Shown: positions 23,836 to 35,562 of the stretch, piece by piece
How positions within the stretch are numbered: position 1 is the first letter of the stretch
Layout of the letters: every line of letters begins with the position of its first letter
Source: Diabrotica undecimpunctata
Taxonomy: Eukaryota > Arthropoda > Insecta > Coleoptera > Chrysomelidae
Reading direction: 5' to 3'
DNA: 64,000 nt
NCBI RefSeq assembly: GCF_040954645.1
Contig: NC_092810.1
Coordinates: 75,646,660-75,710,659 of the forward strand
Translations under genes and position numbers: made by a program
The notes under the pieces: generated by a model
Databases searched by the model: none
The model's input: the letters and a program-made list of their open reading frames with translations, nothing else
What the model was told of the DNA's origin: nothing

Positions 23836-25195
23836 CATTTAACCCTGATCTATCCACTGCTGGATATAGGTCTCCCTCAGTCTTTTCCATGTATTTCTGT
23901 TTTGTGCTGTTTGCATCAATATTTTGTCGATCCGTTTTATGTCATCAGACCATCTTGTTGGTGGACGACCTCTACTTCGATGTGTTTCTTGTCTCGGTCT
24001 CCACTGTATTATTCGCTGTGTCCATCTGTTATCCGACATTCTAGCTATGTGCCCCGCCCGGTTCCACTTAAGGGTCATAATTCTTTCTATGGCATCTGTC
24101 ACTCCTGTTCTCCGTCTTATTTCCTTGTTCGTGATCCGATCCCTACGAGAAATGCCTAACATCGATCGTTCCATGGCTCTTTGGGTAACACAAATTTTAT
24201 TTCTTACTTTCTTGGTTAGTGTTAATGTCTCTGCACCATATGTAAGTACTGGCAACACGCACTGATTAAAGACTTTTCTTTTAAGACACATAGGCAGTTC
24301 TGATTTAAGAACATAGCTTAGCTTGCCGAATGCCACCCAAGTGAGTCCTATGCGGCGGCTTAGTTCGCACGTTTGATTATCTCTTCCTATGCGTATCTCA
24401 TGTCCTAAGTACTTATATGAGGTGGTTTCTTTAATATGCGTGCCATTTACTGAAATCTTTTCGCTTAACACAAGATTTGTCATGATTTGTGTTTTTGTGT
24501 GGTTGAATTTTAATCCTACTTGTAGGGAGGCTAGGTATAGTTTCTCCATTTGCGATACTGCATCATCGATTCTGTCAGCAAAAAGGACAATATCGTCAGC
24601 AAACCTCAAATGACTAAGCCATTGACATTAATTCCTTTTTCACTCAGATTTGCGTTCTTAAACATATGCTCTAATAATGTTGTAAACAATTTTGGCGAAA
24701 TTGTGTCTCCCTGTCGCACTCCCCGTTTTATTTTAAATACGTTGGTCTTTTTATCTGCCAGTTTCACACTTGCCGTCCCATTTTGATAGATGTATTTTAT
24801 CATGTTTATATAGCGATGATCTATACGGCACTCTGTTAAGGCTTTTAACATCTTTTGATGACTTCTTGTGTCGAAAGCTTTTTCGTAGTCAACAAATATC
24901 ATGACTAATGGCTTGTTATATTCAACACTCTTTTCTATTAAGTTCTTAATTACTGGTAAATGATCATTCGTGCCATATCCTGCTCTAAAACCTGCTTGCT
25001 CTCTTGGCTGATAGAAATCCAACTTCCTAGCCTGTTGGTAATAACTCTTGTAAAGCTAATATACTTGTGACAACAAGCTAATGGGGCGGTAGTTTCTAAG
25101 GTCGCTGATATCTCCCTTCTTATGAAGTAAGATGATTTCCGCGTTGTTCCACTGCGTCGGTGTTATCGCTTCGCACAGCACTACCAATATATTAT
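23836..25195 (-). pseudogene. RTE-like LINE reverse transcriptase, one main frameshift
   Basis: Reverse strand. From about 25195, [14 protein letters not shown] and NYRPISLLS lead through one stop to LDFYQPREQAGFRAGYG, IFVDYEKAFDT and KRGVRQGDTISPKLF (24606-25022). A single-base frameshift near 24610 then moves to the 23839-24609 frame, which opens MRFADDIVLFADR, with the catalytic FADD, and runs 256 codons. That frame passes through SYKYLGHEIRIG, LTYGAETLTLT and the SRGRPPTRWSDDIKRI block typical of RTE-type elements, to a natural stop at 23839. The catalytic residues of motifs A and C are kept. The endonuclease is missing. Another copy of the family begins at 63.54 kb. Confidence 0.85.
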
Positions 25196-28015
25196 ATGAT
25201 AAAAATATTTTTAATATTTTTCACATTATAGTGATAAAATATAAGTTTTTTAAATAAGAATGCCCTAGACATTAGGTGTCTGCGATTATAGACTTTTACT
25301 TTTATCGTCTTGGGATAAACAAATGAGTAGATCTTGTTTTACAAAATCATATTTTGTTTAGGATTGAAAGAACTTTAACCTATTGCATTAAAAATTATTA
25401 TACAAGTCTTTTTACAAAAAAGATATGGCCATTTTGATAAAGCATTGTTTTTAAACTTTTAGCGTTAATTATACAACAATTGATCGAACTTAAACTTATA
25501 AAAGCTTATCAATTTTAATTTTATGACAATATTTTAAAAAGTCAAGTAGGTACCTTAGTCTTTTGCGATAATCTGAATCACAAAGTGCATGTTTTACTCT
25601 TTTAAAGTCTCATAAATAAATAATTGCCAAAAATTTGTTGCTGCGCGGACTAGGGAGTTGTTCCTGATGTCGCCCTTTATAGTCACCCGCATATATTAGA
25701 TACTATATTATCACCCACATTTTGATCCTTTACTGTACAAATGTTTTACTGTACCTACTGTACTGTGCACTACAGAAGTTGCAAAAGTGACTTCAGATTT
25801 CCAAAACATGGTTTAAAATCGTAACAGATTGTAAAGCTTACTACTGACATTTGTAACGCTTAGCATACTAATGATTTATAGAACTGTACTAAATTCATTT
25901 TTATTGGCTTGTTCACGCTGTTACTTATTCATTGTTTTGTACTAGCTTACCGTTTAATTATTGGCAATTTTTAACCTAAAGCGTGTGATAGGAAAATCGT
26001 AACTGTTGAAATTATTTGAGAATGTATGTATAGAAACAGCATCTCAGTACGATAGCCAAGTACTACCAAGTCGCACTCTGTACAATAAAATTGTGCCCCA
26101 CCAAAGTACAGCAGCCGGGCCTTCATCATCGGCTAGCACTACTTGCACGACCAGTATAGCGGTTGTGCGTGCAGATATCGTTGTGCTCGTGATCCGGACA
26201 CCGTCTTCATAGTCTCTATAACAGTCTTCGCAACCTTCAAGATACCGCTTCATCTCCCAGCGCTCGGCAACCGGAGAGAAAGAATCATCTCGGAATACCA
26301 TTATTCTTGTGTATGATGATAGTATGTTAAATTCGATTAAAATTTGCGCTACAAATCGTATGCGTTTCATAGTGTGAAAATTTAGTGAATTTCTTACTGT
26401 GTATTTAAACAAATATTTTCTAAGTGATATGTATAATAAGTTTAGCTTTGCCGTTCGTTATTGTCTGAGGTCCTGACCTTTCGCCTCTCTTTCTTACTCT
26501 TGTGGATTAAAGTGAGTGAAAAAAGGATAAAAGCGGGATGGTATGTTGCTGATTGCCGGACGAAGACGTGATGCTGCTCGGATGTGTGCACAATTATGGT
26601 AATTTTACTTTTAAAGTTTTCTGCATTTTTTAATTCAAAACTCTGAGGATGACATGGCTTACTGTACAGTTCGTGAATTCTTAAAAATGTAGCCGGCAAA
26701 ATACCTTCAGACATAAAGGAATCTGCCTAAACTTCTGTTCTTAACGATTTATAACGTAAGTTTCATTATCATATAATTCTTCTAGATCAGGGTAAAAAAT
26801 GCTGTTGTTAGTGTTACAGCATATTAACTTAACATAACTCTATAACTTTTCTTTCTATAATTTTTTAAAATAGCCTGTGGATTTTCAACTTTATTTATAT
26901 AATCACCGGAATGATTTGACTTAAATAGTAAATAGTATCCGCCAAATAATGACATTATTTATAGTGTAATTAACAGGTTTCTTTGCAAATACACAAATAT
27001 AAGAAATATATAGAAATTTGCTTGCGCATCCTGAGCTTGCTTACATTGGTAGATTATTTTCCCTATCACTTTATCTGCAAGTGGAGTGGCGCAAGATAGA
27101 ACACTTAATTTTATGAAAAAACATTCATATTTACTTAATATAGAATACCTACTATTTGCTATGATTATTAGATTGGAAATAGTAGTCGGGATTCTTTGCT
27201 TAAATATATACGGAAATGTCGATGTCCACAGTATTTCTATTAAAAATTTTACAATTAAAAACAAAAATGAAAAGAATAATATTTTCTTTAAATTTGCTTA
27301 TTTATTGAATTATTTTACCCTGATGGTTTGGCTTTGTGATATTTTTTACACAATTTTCTTTTGAATCTGATTTAATGATCTGATATCTCTAATCAATGGT
27401 TATTAATTTCATAATCCAAAATTATAGCAGCCATTCGTTTTAAATGGTTTAGTTAACATTTTTATCTGTTTCTATAGTCGGATGATAACAACTTATTGGG
27501 GTTTAATTACCAGTAGTGTTAATCTGAGGTTGCCAAACTAAAATTATAACGCATCTTCTGTTCCAAATTTCTTGCAGGATTCATGTATACTTTAGATTAT
27601 TGTTTTTTCATAAAAAGTATTCGGTATGGTCAGCACAAATAGGCGATAGATGATTTTTAGGGGATAAGGATCACTCCTCTATGATTTTTAAGTATTTGGT
27701 GTTGTAGAGCATCTCTTATTCCTCAATTATATTTTCACACTGTATAATAAATTACTGTGTGATCTTTTGAAGCATACCTACTTGAGATTTCTAGAGTTTT
27801 GAGTTAGTACCTACTTACTTGAATTTGAGAATATTATATTATTCAAAAGAAGAAGATACATGAAAGGCATGTCTTATTGGAACTGATACTGATACAAGAG
27901 TTTTTAATAATTATTACAAGATGAGAGTAATAACACACTTAAAGTTTAAAATGTTGATGTTATTTTCTTGTTATCGTTAGTTGTTTAATATATAAGATAA
28001 TTATTCTTTTTAGCT
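25196..28015. other. Longest stretch without a recognised element
   Basis: Mostly AT-rich with no family signature. At 26030-26290 the base composition becomes richer in G and C, and two overlapping frames open: 69 codons forward at 26006-26212 and 123 codons reverse at 26044-26412. The reverse frame includes FRDDSFSPVAERWEMKRYLE and GCEDCYRDYEDGVRI, which have ordinary protein composition and no transposon signature. It is the only place in the window that could hold a host exon, but no splice pair or homology settles it. Confidence 0.4.
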
Positions 28016-28019
28016 TTAT

Positions 28020-28400
28020 TCCTATGCGGGGTCATCTCTCCTAATTATATTTTTCCATATGTGTCTATTATATATTTCAATTTACCAATTTTCTTTTCCG
28101 ATGGTCAGTATTTTTGGCCCTTTCTCAGTTTGACATCAATTGGTGTCACTACTAGATTCTCCCTAATCTATTTATCCGTAATAGTATCATTTTTATCACT
28201 CCACTTATTCATTTAATAATTCTCATTTACGCCACATGCATTTGGTATTCCTCGTTTTTTTTTTTTTAATGACCAACATTCAGTTTCTTAGATCATAACT
28301 GGTCTTACGGCAATTTTAAACAATTTGCTTTCAGTTTTATTGGAATCTTTTGGTTGCAGAGTACACCATTCACCACCTTCCAATTTCGGAAGTCCAATGC
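28020..28400 (-). pseudogene. LINE C-terminal fragment
   Basis: Reverse-strand text gives SKLFKIAVRPVMI and TECWSLKKK-like codons, then QMHVA.MRIIK.MSGVIKM, matching the post-RT block of a common animal LINE family (usually L-Y-G-x-E-C-W, then M-R-M-L-R-W-M-C-G-V-T). It is full of stops and lies just upstream of the left LTR of gypsy-A. Confidence 0.55.
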
Positions 28401-28465
28401 ATCGATATATCTTTTTTGGTTTTGCGAGACATGCATTTACTTTTTACTGATATATACATATATAC

Positions 28466-29880
28466 TGTTATGATGTGTTTTTTGTTTGAATGATGAGCAA
28501 TGAGTATTTTTAATAATATAATATATAGGGTTTTTATCGCGGTTCTCAAAGAATTAGCTTGTAAGTACTTTTTTAAATTATCTTTATTATAACTATTATG
28601 AAACACACATATATATCTAACCTAGTCAATGTAAATTTAAAATAAACTATCTTTAAATTGATATTCTTATAAAACTAATTAAATTCTATAGACAATCTAA
28701 AATTTAAACAAAACTATCTTCAAAATTGAAATTGTTATGACATTAACTAAATTATATTAACAAAATTTTGTACCTTTCTTTCACTGAATGCCTAAATGAA
28801 CTGTTTTCCACTAAGTATATAGATTCTAATCACCACTGAATGTCTTCGTACTTCAGTTATCCTTGTTTTTTGTGAAATTACTTTTTCCAATTATCAGCTT
28901 CTACCAATGTAAGATATAGTTTTCTTCACTAGCATTTATACACCACCAACCAAACCAGCAAACAGCATTTATATTTATTCTTCTTTTCAATATACCAATA
29001 TCCAATTATTATAAGTTGATTTATACTAATCTCCAACCATAATATAATTTAATTTCTTCCAATATACTTTTATAATCTTCATTTAACTCACTATATTAAA
29101 CAATTTGACTATTTGTACCTGATTCTCTGACTCCAAATAATCTTTAATATTTCTTACTAAACTTTTTTGACTGACTTCTTGAAAATTCTGAACAATTTAC
29201 TTCACTTTCATAATAAACTGGCCTGACTTCTGACTAAAAACTTCTAAAACTTCTGAACAATTGACTTCACTAAGTAAATGTATCTATCTTCTAACTAACT
29301 TTCATGATAAAACTGCTAAAAACTGCCATCTTGAATCCAAATCACGGGTATTTATATGTTTTGGATTTCTAGAACCATCTGGTAATAGATCATGTTCCAA
29401 TTTGTTCTATCAAATACTTGTCTGAATTTTCTGGAACAAACCATTTCGCAAACATGGCCATCTCCGGAGATCCAGAGAATTCCATTCTTTTCTATTAATA
29501 ATTTTGTTTACATTTAGGCTTTTCAGATCAGAATATATAATTAAATTAGTAACTTAACACTCTAATTTAATAAAATACACATTTCAAACAATATATTATT
29601 ATAATAACCCCACTTATATTCGTATTATGATTCTTAATTTGACACTTGGAGTATGTATAGTTGGTTGCCTAGGCACATGGCTCACTTAAATCTATTTACA
29701 AAATTAAAATTACTAAATACAACTTTTTATAATTATTATATGCTAATTTATTAAAAATGCCCTCACATAAATATATTTTTATTAAATTCTCTAGTATATA
29801 ACTTATTTAAAACAACCAAATATCTAATATTATGTAGTATATAACTTATAAATTATTTTCTATAAACCCTAATCGTCACA
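28466..29880 (-). repeat. gypsy-A 3' LTR
   Basis: 1415 bp. On the element's strand it begins TGTGACGATTAGGG and ends CATCATAACA, following the TG...CA rule. It matches the other LTR without an indel, because start and end offsets are both 7097. The internal bases next to it also read ATAC, so the exact LTR edge could be argued by a few bases. Confidence 0.93.
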
Positions 29881-30481
29881 ATACCCCAAAATAATATTTA
29901 AAATAAATAATTTACTTATTATTTTTTTAAATATTAATTTTCTCATACCTTATTAAATTTAATAATTCAAAATTTTTTTTTTTTTTTTTAAATGTGTTAA
30001 ATACATCCCTGTTCGCTGTCTATGTCAAAACAGAGAACAACGGAGCACAGTTCGGCTATTCTATGGTCAAACTGTCATGTCAAATGGAGCAATGGATGCG
30101 ATATCAGAGAATAAAATATAACCTTAATTAAAAATATAATAGATATGGTGTTCTGTTTATTTATAGACAAAATCTAGGAATTATTTCTATTCAAAATAAC
30201 TTCATCAATATAAATTGGTAAGTTTTTTTTTTTTACTTTATTATATTAGAAAGACATTTTTATAGCAATTATAGTATCAATTTTGTGTCTAACCCCAAAT
30301 TATGATTTTTAGGGTACAAATTAATTTCCATATATACAAAATTCAACAAGTATGATGTCAAATTGATTTCAAAATAATGAAATCTACCATCTACCATTTA
30401 ACAAATCAAGTCTATTGAATAAAATGGATATATCAGTAAGTTATTAGTGTTATTATATTTGTGTTAAAGGTATAGAAATCA
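29881..30481 (-). other. gypsy-A 3' untranslated region and purine stretch
   Basis: About 600 non-coding bases after pol. Next to the LTR the element strand reads TTTTGGGGTAT, whose GGGG (29884-29887) is the only candidate purine tract for plus-strand priming. It is short for the family. No env frame is found. Confidence 0.6.
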
Positions 30482-33400
30482 TTATTCAATCTCTTCATGA
30501 TATTGAAAAATGTCGTTGATATGAAATATGCCTCTTAGTCTGTTCTCTGCATCTATTAACACATAACTATTTAGTCCATTCTGATTTTCAATTGTATATG
30601 GACCTTCAAACATTGGTTGTAATTTCTTACAACGGTTTTCTTTAACATTACTTTTTCTAAGTGAACGAATTAACACTAGGTCTCCTTTTTGAAATGTGAT
30701 TGGTTTTTTTATATTTCGATTTTGTCTTCTGATATATTTTTCAGCTTTCCTCCTAATTCGGTTATTCACTTTCTGCATTACTTGTTCTAACATATCCTGA
30801 TTATATTCACTAATCCACTTTCTGTTTCCTATATGGCCAAACATTAAGTATTTTGGTACTTCCTCTGTATTCACATTATGTGTATTATTTAAAAAATATT
30901 CTACTTGTGGTATATGTTGCTGCCAAGTTTCGTGTTGATTTTGACACAGTATCCTTAAATATTTTATAACTTCTTTAATATATCTTTCTGCAGGATTTGC
31001 CTGAGGATGTCTGATACTTGTAAAATGAATGTTGATTCCCTTTTTCTCACAAAATGTCCGAAATTTTTGGTTGTTAAAATATGTAGCATTATCTATTATG
31101 CAATTTCTAAATGGTCCTATTTCTTCGAAAAATTGATTAATATATAATTTTAATGTTTTAACATTTGTTCTAGAGCAGGGATATAGTTTAATAAATTTTG
31201 TATATAAATCAACTATCACTAGTATATGCTTTTTTCCTGTTGGACTGAGAACTAAATTTGAAATAAAATCCATGGAAACTGTATTTAGTTTTTCATATAC
31301 AACATTAGATTTATATGTGTTCTGGTTTTTGAAATTCTTTTCTTTGTTTAGTTGACATATTGGGCATTGGGTAGTAATTTCTTTTGCTATACTTATGTCA
31401 TTCTTTGCAAAATAATTGTCCCTAAATAGCATCCATAGCTTTCTTGAACCAATATGCATATAATTGTTATGTAAATTTTTCAATATTTTCTTTGCTAAAG
31501 TTCTAGTTATTACATATACTTCTATGCCATTTATTATTTTATAATATACTCCATCTTTCCTAAGGACTTTTTGTTTTTCACTCAAATTGATCTGATCTCT
31601 TATAATTTCTTCTTTAGAATATAATCCAGTACTTTCTACTAATTGATTTAATCCAATTTTTATTGTTCGCTGCCCTTTTTGTGATGTATTTTCTAACCTT
31701 GATAAAGCATCTGCCACTATATTGGATTTTCCAGAAATGTATTTGATTTCAAAGCAGTATTCACTAAGTATTAGACTCCACCGATGTATTCTACTGTTTC
31801 CATATTTGTTATTTAATATAGACGTTAAAGCTTGGTGATCTGTTTCTATTGTAAATTCATTACCCAACAAATAAAATCTTAATTTTGTGACACAGTGTAT
31901 TATACTTGCTAGTTCTAATTCTGAAACTGAGTAACCCTTTTCATGTGGCTTTGTGATTCTTGAAATGAATTGTATTGGGTATTCGACCCCATCATGTATT
32001 TGTAATAATACCCCTGATAATCTCTCTATTTATGCATCTGTTCTTAATATGAATGGCTGTGTGTAGTCAGGATAGTATATTTTCAAATTTGACAGAAAAA
32101 TGTTTTTAATTTCTTGGAATGCTAGTTCTCTTCTCTGATCCCATCTCCATTTTACACCTTTTCTCAGTAGTTCAAGTAATGGAATTTCTTTTATACTTAG
32201 ATCTGGTATCATCCTTTTATAATAATTAATTATTCCAATAAATCCTCTTAAAGTTCTTAAATTATGTGGTGTTTTATATTCCTGAATGACTTGTGTCCGT
32301 TCTGGATCCATTTCGATTCCCTTAGTGTTAAGTTTATAACCTAGATATATGACTTCTTTTTGAAAAAATGTACATTTTTCTTGATTTATTTTTAGTCCAA
32401 CTTTGTCTAATCTATTTATTATAATTTTTAGGTGTTTCTCATGATCTTCAGCCGTTTTAGAAAAAATTAATATATCATCAATGTAGTGAATTACAAAATG
32501 TTCATATTGATCCAAAATATCATGAAGACATCTACATAGAGCACTGCAAGATGATTGAAGTCCAAATGGTACTACTTTGAATTGATATACTACTCCATCT
32601 ATCTGAAATCCTGTATACTGTCTACTTTTTCTTTCTAAAGGTATTAACCAGAAACTATGCTGTAAATCGATTTTAGTGAAAAATGACATTCCTGTAATTC
32701 TTCCTAATATTCCATCTATACTCATTGGTGCTTCAAATTGCTTTTCAGTAATCTTGTTGATATTCCTTGCATCCAAACATAACCTGATTTCACCTGATCT
32801 TTTTCGTACTACTACTATGGGGTTGATAAAACGTGTATCTGCCTTCTCAATGATTCCATCTTCTAACATATTATTAATTGTTTTGTTTACTTCTTCTCTG
32901 TATTTATATGGTATTGGGTATGATTTTGTTTTAAAATCTTTTTCTTCTTTAACTTTTATACTATGGATATAATTTTGTGCAATTCTATTTTCTTTATTGA
33001 CAAGTCCCTTGTGTTGCTGCAATATGGAAATGACTATTGATTTATATTCTTCAGGGCAATTTAAAACTTTTATCATATCTTCTTCTTTACAAATAAAATT
33101 CTTCTTCATTATGTACTCATTATTCCTTGCTTCCAATTTTACGCACTCCGCCTCGTAGGCATCCATCTGCTTAAAATTTCCATTCCTTAAATATTCACTA
33201 CAATAATTATTCTTTACATTCTTCTGGGACATTTCCCTATCATCAAAATACATTTCTTCTTCATAGACATCATTATTTTCTTTTAATAATATCCTATCAA
33301 CTCTTATTCCTTCTTCTACCTCATCTTTCTGCATAAATTTAATTATTTGCCCTTCCAAAGTTACTATTTTTTCTTCAAAATCTATCTTTACTTTCTTCTT

Positions 33401-33798
33401 TTCCAATTCATCATTTCCCATTAATATATCAACACATAAATCCTTGACAATAAATCCTTGCATATTAATTTCTTTATTAAGAATATTAATTTTAAAATTG
33501 GCTAGTTTATCAATTTCACCCAACTTCTTATTATTTGCACCAATAATTTTAATTTTTGGAATCTTTATTATATCTGATAGTTTTAATGTATTAAAAATAA
33601 AATTCTCCGAGACTAATGTACTTTCTGAACCAGTATCTATCATAATTTTAATCATTTTATTTTTGGCCAAAGCATTTATATAAATTAAATTAATAGATTC
33701 AATAATTTTCTCTTCATCTAAAGAAATAAATTCAGAAGGTTTTTCATAATAGCAATGGCCTAACTTGTAATTCAGAAAGTTTACTGCACAAAATTTTG
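30482..33798 (-). CDS. pol: gypsy-A pol: protease, RT, RNase H, integrase, one stop
   Basis: One reverse-strand frame runs from about 33798 to 30482 and is broken only by TAA at 32030-32032. In order: a short leader; aspartic protease with IMIDTGSESTLV (about 33645); RT with FTKIDLQHSFW (motif A), FGLQSSCSAL and the catalytic HYIDDILIF (about 32490); and RNase H starting FILRTDA, after which the stop falls. From there to 30482 come YSVSELELASI and TDHQALTSIL (RNase H), the integrase zinc domain HIGSRKL..CPICQ, and the integrase core with MDFIS, CIIDNATYF and NPAERYIKEV giving D, D and E. A GPYTIENQ-like C-terminal domain follows. The stop separates the RT from most of the RNase H and the integrase. 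It could be a point mutation or an assembly error. Translation should begin by -1 frameshift from gag. Confidence 0.92.
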
Positions 33799-35418
33799 AT
33801 TATTAGAATTGTCAGATTGTATCTGACCACTTGGATCTGATGTCCTATGTCTTTCCCTACTATGACTTCTACTCACATTTTCTTGCCTTGTACTATTTCG
33901 TTCCCTGTCTTCGCAGCTTCTATTCCTTCGAACACAATTTACCTGTCTGTTATAGTTAGGTCGCTCTGTATTTCTTCTATTGTTAAAATCTTGTCTATTA
34001 TTATTAGTACTGTTATTAAAATGTTGTCTATTATAATTAGTATTATTATTACAATTTTGTCCAATTTGATTACTGTTATTATTATTAAAATTTTGTAAAT
34101 TATTACCATACCTAGTATTATTGTTATATGATTGTCTATATTGTTGAAAGTTATTATTGTTTTTTCTGTTGTTATTATTACTTGTCATATTGCCTCTTTG
34201 TATTCTTTGAATAAAATTAATAAAACTATCTATTGTTTGAATATTTTGTACAGTTACGGTTTGCACAACATCAGCATCAAAATGTCTAGATACATTTAAG
34301 ACTGTTTCATCCTCTCTAAGTGGTGGTTCTAAATATTTTGCAACTGTTATCAATTTCAATGCATAATCTACCATATTTGATTTTAAATTTTGATTATACT
34401 TTCCAAAATATAGAATTTCTCTAAACTTGGCTTGCTCTAGTTCACCCCAATAATAATTTAAAAATTTATTTTCAAATGTTTGAAAATTATCTAAATCATT
34501 CTCAATACTAGCAAACCAAGTTGCTGCATTGTCATTTAATGTCACTCTAATATAATCTTTAATATCATTAATATTATTCACAAATCTTAATTTATGTTTT
34601 AAACTATTTATGTATACTCTAGGATGCAAATTTTTTATATTACCAGAGAATTTAATCCCAGTCTCATTTGTTAAATTTAAGTAAGGTCTACCTATGTCTC
34701 TCATTTGTGAAATATCATCTATTCTCTGTTCCACATTTCTTATTTGATTACAATTTATTTGGATATTTTGTTGTATATCGTCTAATTTTTCTTCTGTGTT
34801 TCTCCTGTCTTCGTTAATTTTTACTTCTAAGTTACATTTTTGTAACTCTATTTTCTGTTCTATATCTATCTTATTATCTTGAATAATCCTCTTTACTTCT
34901 GTCCTCTCATTGTCTATCCTTTTCTTGTAGTCATTCCGTATACTTTTTATTTCATTTGCTACTTTTTTCTCTGCAGCTTCAAGTTTTTTATCCATTTGTT
35001 TTACAATTTTATTATTATTATCTTCTATTTTCTTTTCTAATTTTCTATATTTCTGTTCCATTTTTTTCATGTCTTCTTTGACTTCTTTTGAATTCTCTTC
35101 CAATTTTTTTATGTCTTCTTTGATTTCTTTTGAATTCTCTTCCATTTTCTGTTCCATTTTTTTCATGTCTTCTTTGACTTCTTGTGAATTCTGCTCCATT
35201 TTGTGTTCTATTTTTTTCGTATTCTCTTCCATTGTCTTGTTCATCTGCATCAATAATGACATCAAAGCTGCCATATTGACATTTTCCTCTCTTTCTGGAT
35301 TCATTTCTGCAGTATCTTGTGGAGCTTGAACTAAACTCTCCTCTTGTATAGGTTGTGTTTCTACTTCCACATCTTCTTCATTCTTTTTGCTTCTTGTACC
35401 TTTCTTTCCTTGAGACAT
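33781..35418 (-). CDS. gag: gypsy-A gag, 545 codons, intact
   Basis: ATG is at 35418-35416 and TAA at 33783-33781. The first 220 residues are charged and rich in K, E and Q with heptad-like repeats (KMEENSKEIKEDIKKLEENS), a predicted long coiled coil. Residues about 250-400 look like a Ty3/gypsy capsid (INSLKHKLRFV, DNAATWFASIEND, LNYYWGELEQAKFRE). The C-terminus is very rich in N and Q (repeated NNNN and FNN patches), then basic with RSHSRERHRTS. No CCHC zinc knuckle is present; only isolated cysteines (VNCVRRNRSCED) remain. It should form the particle core and bind RNA through the basic tail. The frame has no lesion. Confidence 0.92.
   Translation of the reverse strand: MSQGKKGTRSKKNEEDVEVETQPIQEESLVQAPQDTAEMNPEREENVNMAALMSLLMQMNKTMEENTKKIEHKMEQNSQEVKEDMKKMEQKMEENSKEIKEDIKKLEENSKEVKEDMKKMEQKYRKLEKKIEDNNNKIVKQMDKKLEAAEKKVANEIKSIRNDYKKRIDNERTEVKRIIQDNKIDIEQKIELQKCNLEVKINEDRRNTEEKLDDIQQNIQINCNQIRNVEQRIDDISQMRDIGRPYLNLTNETGIKFSGNIKNLHPRVYINSLKHKLRFVNNINDIKDYIRVTLNDNAATWFASIENDLDNFQTFENKFLNYYWGELEQAKFREILYFGKYNQNLKSNMVDYALKLITVAKYLEPPLREDETVLNVSRHFDADVVQTVTVQNIQTIDSFINFIQRIQRGNMTSNNNNRKNNNNFQQYRQSYNNNTRYGNNLQNFNNNNSNQIGQNCNNNTNYNRQHFNNSTNNNRQDFNNRRNTERPNYNRQVNCVRRNRSCEDRERNSTRQENVSRSHSRERHRTSDPSGQIQSDNSNNQNFVQ
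33790..33796 (-). promoter_or_regulatory. Candidate -1 ribosomal frameshift site, gag to pol
   Basis: Three codons before the gag stop the element strand reads A AAT TTT in the gag frame, a heptamer of the X XXY YYZ type. The pol frame is the -1 frame. It is open from just after two TAA codons upstream (about 33800) and continues into the protease. Slipping back one base here joins gag to pol. A stable downstream pseudoknot is not obvious; only a 5-bp AACTT/AAGTT stem follows. Confidence 0.65.
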
Positions 35419-35541
35419 TTTGAGACTTTACTTGTTCAAATATAATTAAAAATAAAATCTATAATTTTTTCTTTCTACTGATAATTAATTTAATTATATG
35501 AGAGCACTTATCTTCCCAAACTAATTCTTTTAAATAGAGAG

Positions 35542-35559
35542 CCACTGCGTTGGGTGCCA
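35542..35559 (-). promoter_or_regulatory. gypsy-A primer binding site
   Basis: Three bases after the 5' LTR the element strand reads TGGCACCCAACGCAGTGG. TGG complements the CCA end of a tRNA, the standard arrangement for priming minus-strand DNA. I do not name the tRNA. Confidence 0.75.
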
Positions 35560-35562
35560 AAT

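Noticed and set aside
27036..27260. Envelope-like gene that would make gypsy-A an errantivirus
   Set aside because: The 600 bases between pol and the 3' LTR (29881-30481) have no open frame, and nothing elsewhere is linked to it.
26959..27264. Reverse-strand 101-codon hydrophobic frame that vaguely recalls an insect chemoreceptor exon
   Set aside because: No conserved terminal motif, no splice sites that fit, and a hydrophobic frame on the opposite strand too. AT-rich DNA gives such frames by chance.
32676..32972. Forward-strand frames inside gypsy-A (32676, 33444, 33847, 35069)
   Set aside because: Shadows of gag and pol on the other strand.
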